DNA of 45,877 nucleotides, taken from the NCBI GenBank assembly GCA_947589315.1, contig CANPZE010000021.1, positions 1 to 45,877 of the forward strand, in the 5' to 3' direction. This DNA is from an uncultured Lachnospiraceae bacterium. GTDB lineage: Bacteria; Bacillota; Clostridia; Lachnospirales; Lachnospiraceae. This document shows, piece by piece, positions 8,137 to 16,711 of the stretch (its first letter is position 1; every line of letters begins with the position of its first letter). The translations under genes and the position numbers were made by a program. The notes beneath the pieces are model-generated. The model ran no database searches and was not told where the DNA came from. It worked only from the letters and a program-made list of their open reading frames with translations.

Positions 8137-9054
8137 ATGATTTATACAGTTACATTGAATCCTTCATTGGATTATACAATGAAGGTTCCGGAACTCCATA
8201 TGGGAAGGACCAACCGGTCGGTGGAGGAAAAGCTGATGCCGGGAGGCAAGGGGATCAATGTCTCCCTGATGCTGCAGAACCTGGGGCTGGCCAGCACAGC
8301 TTTGGGATTTCTTGCGGGATTTACCGGGGAAGAGATCGGCAGGGCGGTCCAGGAATGCGGCATTCAGGAACAATTTCTTCTGCTGGAAGAGGGGCAGTCC
8401 CGGATCAATGTGAAGCTCCGGGCAGATGTGGAGACAGAGATCAATGGAAGCGGTCCTGAGATCCCCGCAGAGAAGCTGGAAGAGTTAAAAAGGCAGATAC
8501 TTCTGTTGCAGGCAGAGGATATCCTGGTATTGTCCGGAAGCCTGCCTCCATCGGTACCAAAGGATTATTACTGCCGATTGATGGATGGTTGTGAAGGAAA
8601 GGGAATCCTTACTGTGGCGGATACCCAGGGGGAGGGCCTGTTAGCTGTTCTCAGCTGCCATCCCTTTCTGATTAAGCCCAACCATCATGAGCTGAATGAG
8701 ATTTTCGGAAAAGAAATAACGGAGAAGGAAGAATTATTCTCCTGCGCCCTGAGCCTGCAGCGGCAGGGAGCCAGGAATATCCTGATATCCAGAGCCGAAA
8801 AAGGGGCTCTTATGTTGACGGAGGACGGGCGATGGCTGGAACAAAAGGCGCCGGAAGGAATCCTGGTGAATAGCGTAGGAGCCGGGGATTCTATGATAGC
8901 CGGCTTTCTGGCCGGCTGGCTGGAGCAGGAGGAGTATAACACTGCTCTTGGGATGGCAGTGGCGGCGGGAAGCGCCAGTGCCTTCTGTGAGGGATTTGCC
9001 AGCCGGGAGCAGGTTCTGGCGCTCTATCCGGGAAGGAAAGGAACAGGAGAATGA
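8137..9054 (+). CDS. fruK: 1-phosphofructokinase family sugar kinase (PfkB/FruK/LacC type)
   Basis: This 305-residue ribokinase-fold enzyme has the family N-terminus MIYTVTLNPSLDYTM, a GGKGINVS substrate loop (~38-45), LSGSLPP, and the C-terminal anion hole/catalytic base motif VGAGDSMIAGF (~249-259). The closest fit is fructose-1-phosphate kinase, which makes fructose 1,6-bisphosphate; tagatose-6-phosphate kinase (LacC) is the main alternative and cannot be excluded. No PTS-fructose genes are adjacent, which leaves substrate choice open. The stop overlaps the next start (ATGA). Confidence 0.85.
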   Translation: MIYTVTLNPSLDYTMKVPELHMGRTNRSVEEKLMPGGKGINVSLMLQNLGLASTALGFLAGFTGEEIGRAVQECGIQEQFLLLEEGQSRINVKLRADVETEINGSGPEIPAEKLEELKRQILLLQAEDILVLSGSLPPSVPKDYYCRLMDGCEGKGILTVADTQGEGLLAVLSCHPFLIKPNHHELNEIFGKEITEKEELFSCALSLQRQGARNILISRAEKGALMLTEDGRWLEQKAPEGILVNSVGAGDSMIAGFLAGWLEQEEYNTALGMAVAAGSASAFCEGFASREQVLALYPGRKGTGE

Positions 9055-9854
9055 TAAGCAGCGGAACCAACCAACAGATAAAAGATATTATCAAATTGCA
9101 GAAAAATGCCCGGCAGAGGCGGAAAAGCCATTGCTTTGTGGCAGAGGGGATCAAGCTGGTACAGGAGGCCGGGACTTATGGGAAACTGCAGAAGATTTAT
9201 GTTTCCCAGCCTTATTATCAGGCGGAGGGGCCTCAGATAGATACAGGCTTCCAGGGCGTACCAAAGGAAATCGTATCAGAGTCTGTGTTCCGCCAGATCT
9301 CGGAGACAGTAACCCCACAGGGGATTCTGGGGCTGGTCTCTATGCCGGAATATTCCCAGGAAGAAATCCTCCAGCGGGAAAATCCTCTGTTTCTGTTGCT
9401 GGATGATCTTCGGGATCCGGGCAACCTGGGGACGATCCTCCGCACAGCGGAGGGAGCCGGAGTAACGGCGGTGTTTCTCAATCGAGAGAGCGTAGATCTT
9501 TTTAATCCCAAGGCGGTACGGTCTACTATGGGAGCTATCTTTCGGATGCCCTATCTTTATGTGGCTTCTCTGGAGGAGCTGATCCGGGAAATGCGCCAGA
9601 GAGGTATCGCTGTGTATGGGACCTGGATGGAGGGAAGCCAGGTATACGATAATGTAGATTATTGCCATCCCTGCGCCATTGTTATCGGGAATGAGGCGAA
9701 TGGGATTTCCCCGGGGGTAATGGAGCAGCTGACAGGGAGGATACGCATTCCCATGGAGGGGAAATTAGAATCTCTGAATGCAGCAGTGGCGGCTGCCGTG
9801 GTAATGTATGAGGGGGCCCGGCAGCGGCGGAAATACAATTATACTAAAGATTGA
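9051..9854 (+). CDS. SpoU-family (TrmH/RlmB-like) rRNA or tRNA 2'-O-methyltransferase
   Basis: This 267-residue protein has an N-terminal substrate-binding domain (SSGTNQQIKDIIKL, FVAEGIKLVQEA) and a SPOUT catalytic domain with motif 1 (DDLRDPGNLGTILRTAEG), motif 2 (VIGNEANGIS) and motif 3 (IPMEGKLESLNAAVAAAV), which forms the trefoil-knot S-adenosylmethionine site. The exact target nucleotide cannot be assigned. It is translationally coupled to the upstream kinase by an ATGA overlap, with AGGAGA as SD. Confidence 0.9.
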   Translation: MISSGTNQQIKDIIKLQKNARQRRKSHCFVAEGIKLVQEAGTYGKLQKIYVSQPYYQAEGPQIDTGFQGVPKEIVSESVFRQISETVTPQGILGLVSMPEYSQEEILQRENPLFLLLDDLRDPGNLGTILRTAEGAGVTAVFLNRESVDLFNPKAVRSTMGAIFRMPYLYVASLEELIREMRQRGIAVYGTWMEGSQVYDNVDYCHPCAIVIGNEANGISPGVMEQLTGRIRIPMEGKLESLNAAVAAAVVMYEGARQRRKYNYTKD

Positions 9855-9912
9855 AAAAGTACAGGGAATAGGGTATAATAGCAGACAAAATGAAAAAGAG
9901 GAGGGAAAGAAG

Positions 9913-10356
9913 ATGCTTCCGATATATTGGCTGATTGCTTTGGTTGTGTTTCTGGTGATTGAGATTGTCACTCTGGGCCTGGCCACAATCTGGTTTGCAG
10001 CAGGCGCGTTGGCAGCTTTTGCGGCTTCTATGCTGAACGCGCCCTTTGGAGTACAGCTGGTCATATTTTTCACCGTATCCTTTTTATTGCTGATTTTTAC
10101 CCGTCCGCTGGTACAAAAGCGTTTGAATGAAAGCCGGATGAAAACGAATGTAAACAGCATGGTAGGGAGGGAAGGAAAGGTCATTGAGGCCATTGACAAT
10201 TTTAATGAGACGGGCAAGGTACTGATCAACGGCATGGAATGGACCGCCCGTTCAGTAACAGAAGGCGCACAGATACCTGTTGGCTCTAAAGTTGTTGTGG
10301 AGAAGGTACAGGGAGTAAAAGTTCTGGTACGGCTCCAGGAGACAAAGCAGCTGTAA
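9913..10356 (+). CDS. NfeD-like membrane protein
   Basis: This 147-residue protein has two to three N-terminal membrane helices (~3-25, 28-45, 48-67) followed by a C-terminal OB-fold domain (~85-145, with MVGREGKVIEAI and GMEWTARS), the short NfeD1b layout. NfeD proteins are partners of SPFH/stomatin proteins in membrane microdomains; an SPFH gene follows directly (47 bp). The frame opens upstream at 9808, but the ATG at 9913 follows GAGGGAAAGAAG and begins the first helix. Confidence 0.9.
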   Translation: MLPIYWLIALVVFLVIEIVTLGLATIWFAAGALAAFAASMLNAPFGVQLVIFFTVSFLLLIFTRPLVQKRLNESRMKTNVNSMVGREGKVIEAIDNFNETGKVLINGMEWTARSVTEGAQIPVGSKVVVEKVQGVKVLVRLQETKQL

Positions 10357-10402
10357 AGAAAAGAGATTTATTATGATTGCCGGAAGGCAAGGAGGAGGAA
10401 TT

Positions 10403-11371
10403 ATGAATTACGGACTTATCATTTTTCTTGTTATTATTGCTATTATTGCAGTGTCCTGCGTGAAGGTGGTGCCGCAGGCCAAAGCCTATGTTATTGAGCG
10501 GCTGGGCGGTTATCAGGCTACATGGGATGTCGGGATTCATTTTAAGATCCCATTTATTGATATGATCGCCCGCAAGGTCTCCTTAAAGGAGCAGGTGCTG
10601 GATTTCCCCCCGCAGCCGGTCATTACCAAGGATAATGTTACCATGCGGATCGATACTCTGATCTTTTTTCAGATTACGGATCCCAAGCTGTATGCTTATG
10701 GCGTGGAGAATCCCATTATGGCCATTGAGAATCTGACAGCTACTACGCTGCGTAACATTATTGGCGAGATGGAACTGGATGAGACCCTGACTTCCCGTGA
10801 GACGATCAATACGAAAATGAGAGCTTCTCTGGATACCGCTACGGATCCCTGGGGAATCAAGGTCAACCGTGTAGAGCTGAAGAATATTATCCCTCCCGCC
10901 GCAATCCAGGAAGCGATGGAAAAGCAGATGAAGGCAGAGCGGGAGAAGCGTGAACAGATCCTGATCGCCCAGGGAGAAAAGCAGTCTGCGATTACGGTGG
11001 CAGAAGGGCATAAAGAGGCGGCGATCCTGGATGCAGAGGCAGAGAAGCAGGCAGCGATCCTCCGGGCAGAGGCAGAGAAACAGGCAGCAATCCTTCGGGC
11101 AGAGGCGAAGAAGGAGGCTACGATCCGGGAAGCAGAGGGTCAGGCGCAGGCGATCAAACAGGTACAGGAGGCCAATGCAGACGGTATCCGTATGCTGAAT
11201 GATGCCAATGCCAGCCAGAAGGTGATTGAGCTGAAGAGCCTGGAGGCTTTTGCCAAGGCGGCAGACGGAAAGGCCACCAAGCTGATCATTCCTTCAGATA
11301 TCCAGGGACTTGCCGGACTGGTGGGTTCCATCACGGAAGTGGCGCAGTCCGCAAAGAAGGATGCTGAGTAA
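10403..11371 (+). CDS. SPFH/Band 7 (stomatin-like, QmcA/paraslipin type) membrane protein
   Basis: The protein has about 322 residues: one N-terminal membrane helix (~4-22), an SPFH domain (~25-190, including [10 protein letters not shown] and the conserved YGVENP and [14 protein letters not shown] blocks), then a long Ala/Glu/Lys coiled coil (~190-265) built partly of 11-residue repeats, and a C-terminal Gly/Ala segment. Such proteins oligomerise into membrane microdomain scaffolds with NfeD. The start at 10403 has an AAGGAGGAGG SD; an ATG at 10373 lacks one. Confidence 0.92.
   Translation: MNYGLIIFLVIIAIIAVSCVKVVPQAKAYVIERLGGYQATWDVGIHFKIPFIDMIARKVSLKEQVLDFPPQPVITKDNVTMRIDTLIFFQITDPKLYAYGVENPIMAIENLTATTLRNIIGEMELDETLTSRETINTKMRASLDTATDPWGIKVNRVELKNIIPPAAIQEAMEKQMKAEREKREQILIAQGEKQSAITVAEGHKEAAILDAEAEKQAAILRAEAEKQAAILRAEAKKEATIREAEGQAQAIKQVQEANADGIRMLNDANASQKVIELKSLEAFAKAADGKATKLIIPSDIQGLAGLVGSITEVAQSAKKDAE
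11000..11131 (+). repeat. 33-bp tandem repeat coding the SPFH coiled coil
   Basis: Four consecutive 33-bp units (11000-11032, 11033-11065, 11066-11098, 11099-11131) encode [33 protein letters not shown] and [11 protein letters not shown]. The two middle units are almost identical in DNA. An 11-residue period is a typical stalk geometry for right-handed or hendecad coiled coils. Confidence 0.85.
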
Positions 11372-11409
11372 GAATCAAGAGAGAATCAAGAGAATAGAAA
11401 AAGCAGAGA

Positions 11410-11452
11410 AGAACCTTGTTGATTTCTGGACCAAGGAGATTAATAAGGTTCT
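11410..11452 (+). promoter_or_regulatory. Alternative hairpins in the argF leader
   Basis: Arm A AGAACCTT(G) (11410-11418) is exactly complementary to arm C AAGGTTCT (11445-11452), and part of A (CCTTG) can instead pair with arm B CAAGG (11432-11436). Mutually exclusive pairing just before the argF SD (GGAAGGAGGGG) could form a translational or transcriptional switch, or be coincidental. No U-run follows. Confidence 0.3.
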
Positions 11453-11477
11453 TTATACTGGAAGGAGGGGAACGGAT

Positions 11478-12470
11478 ATGAATTTACAGGGAAGAAATTT
11501 TCTGACATTAAAAGACTTTACGCCGGAAGAGATTATCTATCTGCTGCAGTTGTCCGCTCAGGTCAAGGAAAAGAAGAAAAAGGGGATTCCGGTGGATCAT
11601 TACCGGGGGAAAAATATCGCGCTGATCTTTGAGAAGACCAGTACCCGCACCCGCTGCGCCTTTGAAGTGGCGGCGAATGATATGGGGATGGGAGTTACCT
11701 ATCTGGATCCCCAGGGTTCTCAGATTGGGAAGAAGGAAAGCATTGCGGATACAGCCAGAGTGCTGGGGCGGATGTTTGACGGTATTGAGTATCGTGGGTT
11801 TGATCAGTCTATTGTAGAAGAATTGGCAAGGTATGCGGGAGTACCGGTATGGAACGGGCTGACCAATGAATATCATCCCACCCAGATGCTGGCAGATATG
11901 TTGACGATCCAGGAACATTTGGGGCGGCTAAAGGGGGTTAAGCTGGTATATATGGGAGATGCCCGGTATAATATGGGAAACTCCCTGATGATTGCCAGCG
12001 CCAAACTGGGGCTGCATTTTACTGCCTGCACGGCAAAGGAATATTTTCCTGCCCGGGAGTTGTATGAGGAATGCGTGGAATATGCTCGTCTGTCCGGCGG
12101 TTCTGTGACATTGACAGAGGATGTGACGGAAGGGACGAAGGAGGCGGACGTGCTGTACACCGATGTGTGGGTATCTATGGGAGAGCCGGATGAGGTCTGG
12201 GAAGAACGGATCCGTCTGCTTTCTCCTTATCAGGTGAATCGAAAAGTCATGGACAATGCAAGTGAGAACGCGATCTTTATGCATTGCCTTCCTGCTTTTC
12301 ATGATCTGAAGACGGGGATTGGCAGACAGGTTTATGAGAAATTTGGAATGAAAGAGCTGGAGGTGACAGATGAAGTGTTTGAGTCACCGGCTTCTGTAGT
12401 CTTTGATGAGGCGGAGAACAGAATGCATACGATTAAGGCAGTCATGATGGCGACTCTGGGCGAGAAATGA
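11478..12470 (+). CDS. argF: Ornithine carbamoyltransferase
   Basis: This 330-residue enzyme transfers the carbamoyl group from carbamoyl phosphate to ornithine, giving citrulline. The carbamoyl-phosphate loop is STRTR (~55-59), the ornithine side contains [13 protein letters not shown], and HCLPAFHD carries the catalytic Cys; all are canonical. Length is normal. The frame is open back to 11310 but the ATG at 11478 has a strong SD. No other arginine genes are in the window, so a biosynthetic (argF) or catabolic (arcB) role is not separable. birA follows within 15 bp. Confidence 0.93.
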   Translation: MNLQGRNFLTLKDFTPEEIIYLLQLSAQVKEKKKKGIPVDHYRGKNIALIFEKTSTRTRCAFEVAANDMGMGVTYLDPQGSQIGKKESIADTARVLGRMFDGIEYRGFDQSIVEELARYAGVPVWNGLTNEYHPTQMLADMLTIQEHLGRLKGVKLVYMGDARYNMGNSLMIASAKLGLHFTACTAKEYFPARELYEECVEYARLSGGSVTLTEDVTEGTKEADVLYTDVWVSMGEPDEVWEERIRLLSPYQVNRKVMDNASENAIFMHCLPAFHDLKTGIGRQVYEKFGMKELEVTDEVFESPASVVFDEAENRMHTIKAVMMATLGEK

Positions 12471-12485
12471 TAATGGGTGACGGGC

Positions 12486-13481
12486 GTGAAGAAAGAGATA
12501 CTTAGAGTACTGCGGGAGGCGGGCGAGGAATTTGTCTCAGGGCAGAGACTTTGCCAGGAGCTGGGAGTGACCCGCCAGGCAATATGGAAGAATATTGGGA
12601 AGCTGCGGGAGAACGGATATCAGATCGAATCGGTGCCCAATAAGGGCTATCGGCTGCGCAGTGTACCGGACAGGTTATATGCGCCGGATCTGGAAAGCAG
12701 GCTGCCGGAGGACAGCATCTGCCATCGGGTGGAATACCATGATATCCTGGATTCCACCAATACCCGGGCCAAGCAGCTGGCAGAGCAGGGGGAACCGGAA
12801 GGGACCTTGGTGGTAGCGGAACAGCAGCTGGCAGGAAAGGGAAGGAGAGGACGCAGATGGTCTTCCCGTCCCGGCGAAGGGATATGGATGACGCTGTTGC
12901 TGCGCCCTGGGTTAAAGCCGGCGCAGGCCTCCGGCATTACCTTAGTAGCCGCTTTGGCAGTAGTGGGCGGGATTCGCCGCGTTTGCCCGGCAGAGCCTTT
13001 GATTAAATGGCCTAATGATATTGTGCTGCAGGGGAAGAAGCTCTGTGGTATTTTGACAGAAATGAGTTCAGAAATGGATTTTATCCATTATGCAGTGGTG
13101 GGAATCGGAATCAATGTGAATCATACTGACTTTCCGGAGGAGCTGGAGGGAAAGGCTACCTCCCTGCGGATCGAGACCGGGAAGGAGATAGGCCGGCAAG
13201 AGTTGATCATAGCAGTCATAACAGAGTTCCAGCGGTATTATCAAAGATATCTGGAGAGGGGAGACCTGTCCGGCCTGCTGGAAGAATATAACCGGTATCT
13301 GGCCAACCGGGAGCAGCCGGTCACTGTATATTATGGAATGACAGAGGATGAGAATGTCACCAGGCAGGGGATTGCCAAAGGCATTGATGCAGCAGGCGCC
13401 CTGCTGGTAGAAATTGATGGCGTCTGTGAGCGTATTGTATCTGGAGAGGTATCTGTGAGGGGGATCTATGGTTATGTGTGA
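12486..13481 (+). CDS. birA: Biotin-protein ligase / biotin operon repressor BirA
   Basis: This 331-residue class II biotin ligase has an N-terminal winged helix (~1-60, VTRQAIWKNIGKLRENGY), a catalytic domain with the adenylate-binding loop GKGRRGRRWSS, KWPNDI, and a C-terminal SH3-like cap (~275-330). It biotinylates carboxylase subunits and probably represses biotin genes. GTGs exist at 12477 and 12486; the second is preceded by GGTGA at 5 nt and gives the family-like MKKEILRVLRE start. The 3' end overlaps the next gene by 14 nt. Confidence 0.92.
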   Translation: MKKEILRVLREAGEEFVSGQRLCQELGVTRQAIWKNIGKLRENGYQIESVPNKGYRLRSVPDRLYAPDLESRLPEDSICHRVEYHDILDSTNTRAKQLAEQGEPEGTLVVAEQQLAGKGRRGRRWSSRPGEGIWMTLLLRPGLKPAQASGITLVAALAVVGGIRRVCPAEPLIKWPNDIVLQGKKLCGILTEMSSEMDFIHYAVVGIGINVNHTDFPEELEGKATSLRIETGKEIGRQELIIAVITEFQRYYQRYLERGDLSGLLEEYNRYLANREQPVTVYYGMTEDENVTRQGIAKGIDAAGALLVEIDGVCERIVSGEVSVRGIYGYV

Positions 13482-13863
13482 CGAAAAGAGCAGGAGAGAT
13501 CCGGCAGTCGTTCTGTGCGCAGCCAACGCATACCAGGAAAAGTATTTCCTGAATCCGGATTTTGCAGGGCTTCCGGAGGGGATCCGGAAGGAATTGCAGA
13601 TTATGTGTGTGCTGTATACGGCAGATGTGGGCGGTATCCTTACACTGCAGTTTGACAGGGAAGGAAACTTATTATTCCATGTGACTTCGGAAGAAGACGA
13701 TTATTTCTTTGATGAGATTGGCAGTGTGCTGAAGATTAAGGAGATACAGCGGGAGAAGCAGGATCTTTTGGAGGGGCTGGAGTTATATTACAAAGCAGCC
13801 TTCCTGGAGAAGGATATCAGCGCCCTTATGGATGGGGGACAAAATAAAAATGGGGAGAAATGA
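13468..13863 (+). CDS. Conserved small hypothetical protein (possibly DUF6145)
   Basis: This 131-residue soluble protein is unrecognised beyond resemblance, from memory, to a Lachnospiraceae family annotated DUF6145. It has a mixed alpha/beta pattern: an N-terminal NAYQEKYFLNP block, a beta-rich middle (GGILTLQFDREGNLLFHV), an acidic EEDDYFFDEIGS stretch and a helical C-terminus. No membrane segment or catalytic motif is seen. The ATG at 13468 follows GAGGGGG; 13474 is an alternative. It sits between birA and coaX, within a tight operon, with 12 bp to coaX. Confidence 0.7.
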   Translation: MVMCDEKSRRDPAVVLCAANAYQEKYFLNPDFAGLPEGIRKELQIMCVLYTADVGGILTLQFDREGNLLFHVTSEEDDYFFDEIGSVLKIKEIQREKQDLLEGLELYYKAAFLEKDISALMDGGQNKNGEK

Positions 13864-13875
13864 GAGGAACCAGAC

Positions 13876-14646
13876 ATGTTATTAGCAGTTGACATTGGTA
13901 ATACAGACATTACATTCGGTGTGTTTGAGGGAGAGACCCTGAGCGCACGGTTTCGGTTTACCGTGAAGGTGCCAAGGTCGTCAGATGAATATGGCACTCT
14001 GATAAGTAGTATTCTGGAACAAAAGGGATATTCCAGGAAGGATGTAGACGAGGTGATCGTGGCTTCCGTGGTGCCGAAGATCATGTATTCCTTCACCAGC
14101 GGGATCATTAAATATCTGGGCTGCCGGCCCATTATTGTGGGAGTGGGGATTAAGACGGGAATCCGTATTGACACGGCCAACCCCAGGGAGATTGGCCCAG
14201 ACCGGATTGTTGATGCAGTGGCAGCTTACGAACTGTATGGCGGCCCTGTGATCGTAGTGGATTATGGCACGGCCACTACATATGACCTGGTCACCCAGCA
14301 GGGAGCCTTTGTAGGAGGGGTGATCAGCCCGGGGATTCGGATCTCTGCCAATGCCCTGTGGAATTGTACTGCTAATCTGCCAGAGATTGAGATCAAATGT
14401 CCGGAGAATATTATTGCCCGCGAGACGATATCTTCCATGCAGGCCGGCGTATTTTTCGGTACCGTGGGACAATCTAAGTATATCATCAATAAGATCAAAG
14501 AAGAATCTGGCCTGGAGCAGGTAAAGGTGGTGGCAACCGGCGGACTGGGAAAGATCATTTCTGATTATACAGAGGAGATTGAGATATACGATGCAGACCT
14601 GACCTTGAAGGGACTGCAGTTGATCCACAGCAAGCAGAAGAGATAG
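13876..14646 (+). CDS. coaX: Type III pantothenate kinase
   Basis: This 256-residue ASKHA-fold enzyme catalyses the first step of coenzyme A synthesis. The phosphate-1 motif is [13 protein letters not shown] (D6, N9), with [11 protein letters not shown] in the middle and the phosphate-2 motif [11 protein letters not shown]; these define CoaX rather than CoaA. CoaX is insensitive to CoA feedback and needs a monovalent cation. SD GAGAGGA precedes the ATG. It is followed by dusB, an arrangement also common in relatives of this group. Confidence 0.94.
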   Translation: MLLAVDIGNTDITFGVFEGETLSARFRFTVKVPRSSDEYGTLISSILEQKGYSRKDVDEVIVASVVPKIMYSFTSGIIKYLGCRPIIVGVGIKTGIRIDTANPREIGPDRIVDAVAAYELYGGPVIVVDYGTATTYDLVTQQGAFVGGVISPGIRISANALWNCTANLPEIEIKCPENIIARETISSMQAGVFFGTVGQSKYIINKIKEESGLEQVKVVATGGLGKIISDYTEEIEIYDADLTLKGLQLIHSKQKR

Positions 14647-14661
14647 TGGTTTGTGCTATGG

Positions 14662-14682
14662 TCCCTTCCCGTAAGGAAGGGA
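14662..14682 (+). promoter_or_regulatory. Perfect hairpin before the dusB SD
   Basis: TCCCTTCC (14662-14669) and GGAAGGGA (14675-14682) form a perfect 8-bp stem with a 5-nt loop between coaX and dusB. No U-run follows, so it is not a standard terminator. It ends 1 nt before the GGAGG SD of dusB and may affect translation or mRNA processing. Confidence 0.4.
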
Positions 14683-14696
14683 TGGAGGAAAATAGA

Positions 14697-15665
14697 ATGG
14701 ACGGGAAAGGCTTTTGGATCGGTAATGTGTGGATCCCCGGCAGCCTGGTCCTTGCTCCTATGGCAGGCGTAACAGACCTGCCATTTCGTCTGTTATGCAA
14801 GGAACAAGGTGCAGATCTGGTCTATACAGAGATGATCAGCGCAAAAGGAATTTATTATCATAATAAAAATACGGAGCTGCTGTGGCAGACCCATGAGACG
14901 GAACATCCTGTAGCTTTGCAGCTTTTTGGGTCGGATCCTCAGCTAATGGCAGATATGGCGGCGCAGATTCAGGAACGGGATTTTGATATTCTGGATATTA
15001 ACATGGGATGTCCTGTGCCTAAGGTGGTAAATAATGGAGAGGGTTCTGCCCTGATGAAGGATCCTCAGCTGGCCGGTGAGATTGTAGAGGCGGTGAGCCG
15101 GGCAATCTCCAAACCTGTGACAGTGAAATTCCGCAAAGGCTTTACCGGGGACAGGATCAATGCCGTAGAATTTGCCAGGCGGATGGAGGCCAGCGGCGCC
15201 GCCGCCCTTGCGGTCCATGGGAGGACCAGGGAACAGTATTACGGGGGGAAGGCAGACTGGGACATTATCTGCAAAGTGAAAGAGGCAGTAAAGATTCCGG
15301 TCATTGCCAGCGGAGATATCTTTTCGCCCAGGGATGCCGTGCAGTGCCAGAAGGAGACTGGGTGCGATGGACTCATGCTGGCCCGGGGAGTACGGGGCAA
15401 CCCCTGGCTTTTCCATCAGATCAAGGTCTATCAGCAAACAGGAAATCTGGAAGAAAAGCCGGATTGGCCGGTGGTGGCAGATATGATCCTGCGTCATGCC
15501 AGACTGCAGATTGAATATCGGTCAGAGGACACAGCTATGCGGGAGATGCGCAAGCATGTGGCCTGGTATACGGCCGGTTATAAAAATTCTGCCGCCCTCC
15601 GCCGCCAGGCGAATCTCATAGAGACGTATCAGGAACTGGAATCGTTATTAAAAAGCTGGTGCTGA
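14697..15665 (+). CDS. dusB: tRNA-dihydrouridine synthase B
   Basis: This flavoenzyme of about 322 residues reduces uridines in tRNA. It has the FMN/TIM-barrel start LAPMAGVTDLPFR, the catalytic Cys in DINMGCPVPKVV, KFRKGF, VHGRTREQ and GDIFSPRDA, matching the DusB subfamily. GTG 14646 and ATG 14682 are upstream alternatives, but GGAGG at 14684-14688 fits the ATG at 14697 with 8 nt. The last 37 bp overlap the convergent polysaccharide deacetylase gene. Confidence 0.92.
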   Translation: MDGKGFWIGNVWIPGSLVLAPMAGVTDLPFRLLCKEQGADLVYTEMISAKGIYYHNKNTELLWQTHETEHPVALQLFGSDPQLMADMAAQIQERDFDILDINMGCPVPKVVNNGEGSALMKDPQLAGEIVEAVSRAISKPVTVKFRKGFTGDRINAVEFARRMEASGAAALAVHGRTREQYYGGKADWDIICKVKEAVKIPVIASGDIFSPRDAVQCQKETGCDGLMLARGVRGNPWLFHQIKVYQQTGNLEEKPDWPVVADMILRHARLQIEYRSEDTAMREMRKHVAWYTAGYKNSAALRRQANLIETYQELESLLKSWC

Positions 15666-16534
15666 CGCCCTGCTGCATCGATTTCATAGTTTTCCCGATA
15701 GATCAGTTGGGATACCGGCACGATCTCATAGCCCTTTGCCTCCAGGCCGCTGATCATCCCGTCCAATGCTTCGGTAATATGCCTGGCCCCATTGTGGCAC
15801 AGGATGATAGAACCGTTTCCCAAATGAGGGTTCTGGCAGACGTTGCGGAGGATCGTATCGGCATTGTAATCCTTCCAGTCCAGAGAATCTATATTCCATT
15901 GAATCCCATAATAACTACATTCTTCAAGGGCCTGAAGTAAGGTATCATTATAGTCTCCATAAGGCGGGCGGAAAAGGATCATTTCCTTGCCCGTCAATTC
16001 TTTTACCTTTTTGTGGGAAGTCATGATCTCCTGGATACAGGATTCCTTATCCAGCCGGGACATCTGTTTATGGTTTTCGCTATGGTTGCCCAGGTCATGG
16101 CCGTCCCGGGCAATGGCCTTTACCTCTTCAGGAAAGGAATCGATCCAGTCACCGGTCAGGAAAAAGGTGGCCCGGACATTGTGCTTTTTCAAGATCTCCA
16201 AAATTTTTGCTGTGTTTTCATCGCTCCAGGCAACATCAAAGGTGAGAGATACCTTTGGCGCAGACTGTTCTACGGAATAGATGGGAAGTTTCCCGTTACT
16301 CACTGTATAGCGCCGGGCAGACTGACTGCTGGTAGTCACGGCGGTTCTGGGAGAGAGATTCCTGCGATAAATATTTAACATACCAAATAGGAATATGGCG
16401 GAAAGTGTCAGGATGCCACAGCGGAGAAATGCTGCGATCTTGGCATTTTCCTGAAGGCAGTATCTGTCGCCCGGGACCGGTGGGGGCGGAAGCTCCTGAT
16501 GTTCCCGGATTGTTCTTTTATCTTTTTGCTCCAT
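15629..16534 (-). CDS. Membrane-anchored polysaccharide deacetylase (NodB domain)
   Basis: This 301-residue protein has a short cytoplasmic N-terminus, one membrane helix (~32-52), then an extracellular NodB/CE4 domain (~90-280). The metal and catalytic motifs are TFDVAWSDEN (catalytic Asp), NHSENH (His pair), RPPYGD, LDWKDY and ILCHNGA. Members remove N-acetyl groups from peptidoglycan sugars (PgdA- and PdaA/PdaB-like), influencing lysozyme resistance or spore cortex structure. The topology is PdaB-like, but a sporulation role is not proven here. SD GGGGGAAGG. The 3' end overlaps dusB by 37 bp. Confidence 0.88.
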   Translation of the reverse strand: MEQKDKRTIREHQELPPPPVPGDRYCLQENAKIAAFLRCGILTLSAIFLFGMLNIYRRNLSPRTAVTTSSQSARRYTVSNGKLPIYSVEQSAPKVSLTFDVAWSDENTAKILEILKKHNVRATFFLTGDWIDSFPEEVKAIARDGHDLGNHSENHKQMSRLDKESCIQEIMTSHKKVKELTGKEMILFRPPYGDYNDTLLQALEECSYYGIQWNIDSLDWKDYNADTILRNVCQNPHLGNGSIILCHNGARHITEALDGMISGLEAKGYEIVPVSQLIYRENYEIDAAGRQHQLFNNDSSS

Positions 16535-16642
16535 TTTTCCTTCCCCCGTTTCTTGCTGAAAGCCTATTGTGCTGTATTAGAATATATGCAATTTCCTGCA
16601 GAAAATGAATGTATGCGCAGCGGCAAGGGGCTCCTTTTGTTA

Positions 16643-16671
16643 TTGAGTTTTTCATAAGAATGGCATATAAT
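16643..16671 (+). promoter_or_regulatory. Sigma-A promoter of cls
   Basis: -35 TTGAGT (16643-16648), a 17-bp spacer and a perfect -10 TATAAT (16666-16671) precede cls by ~40 bp, giving an expected start near 16678. It may drive the whole cls-ruvAB run. Confidence 0.75.
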
Positions 16672-16711
16672 AAGTAATGCTAATAAAATTTTGGACTGAG
16701 GGGAGGCAGTT

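Noticed and set aside
11000-11131. Tandem repeats as a mobile or phase-variable element
   Set aside because: The units are in frame, 33 bp long and code for a coiled coil, so protein structure explains them.
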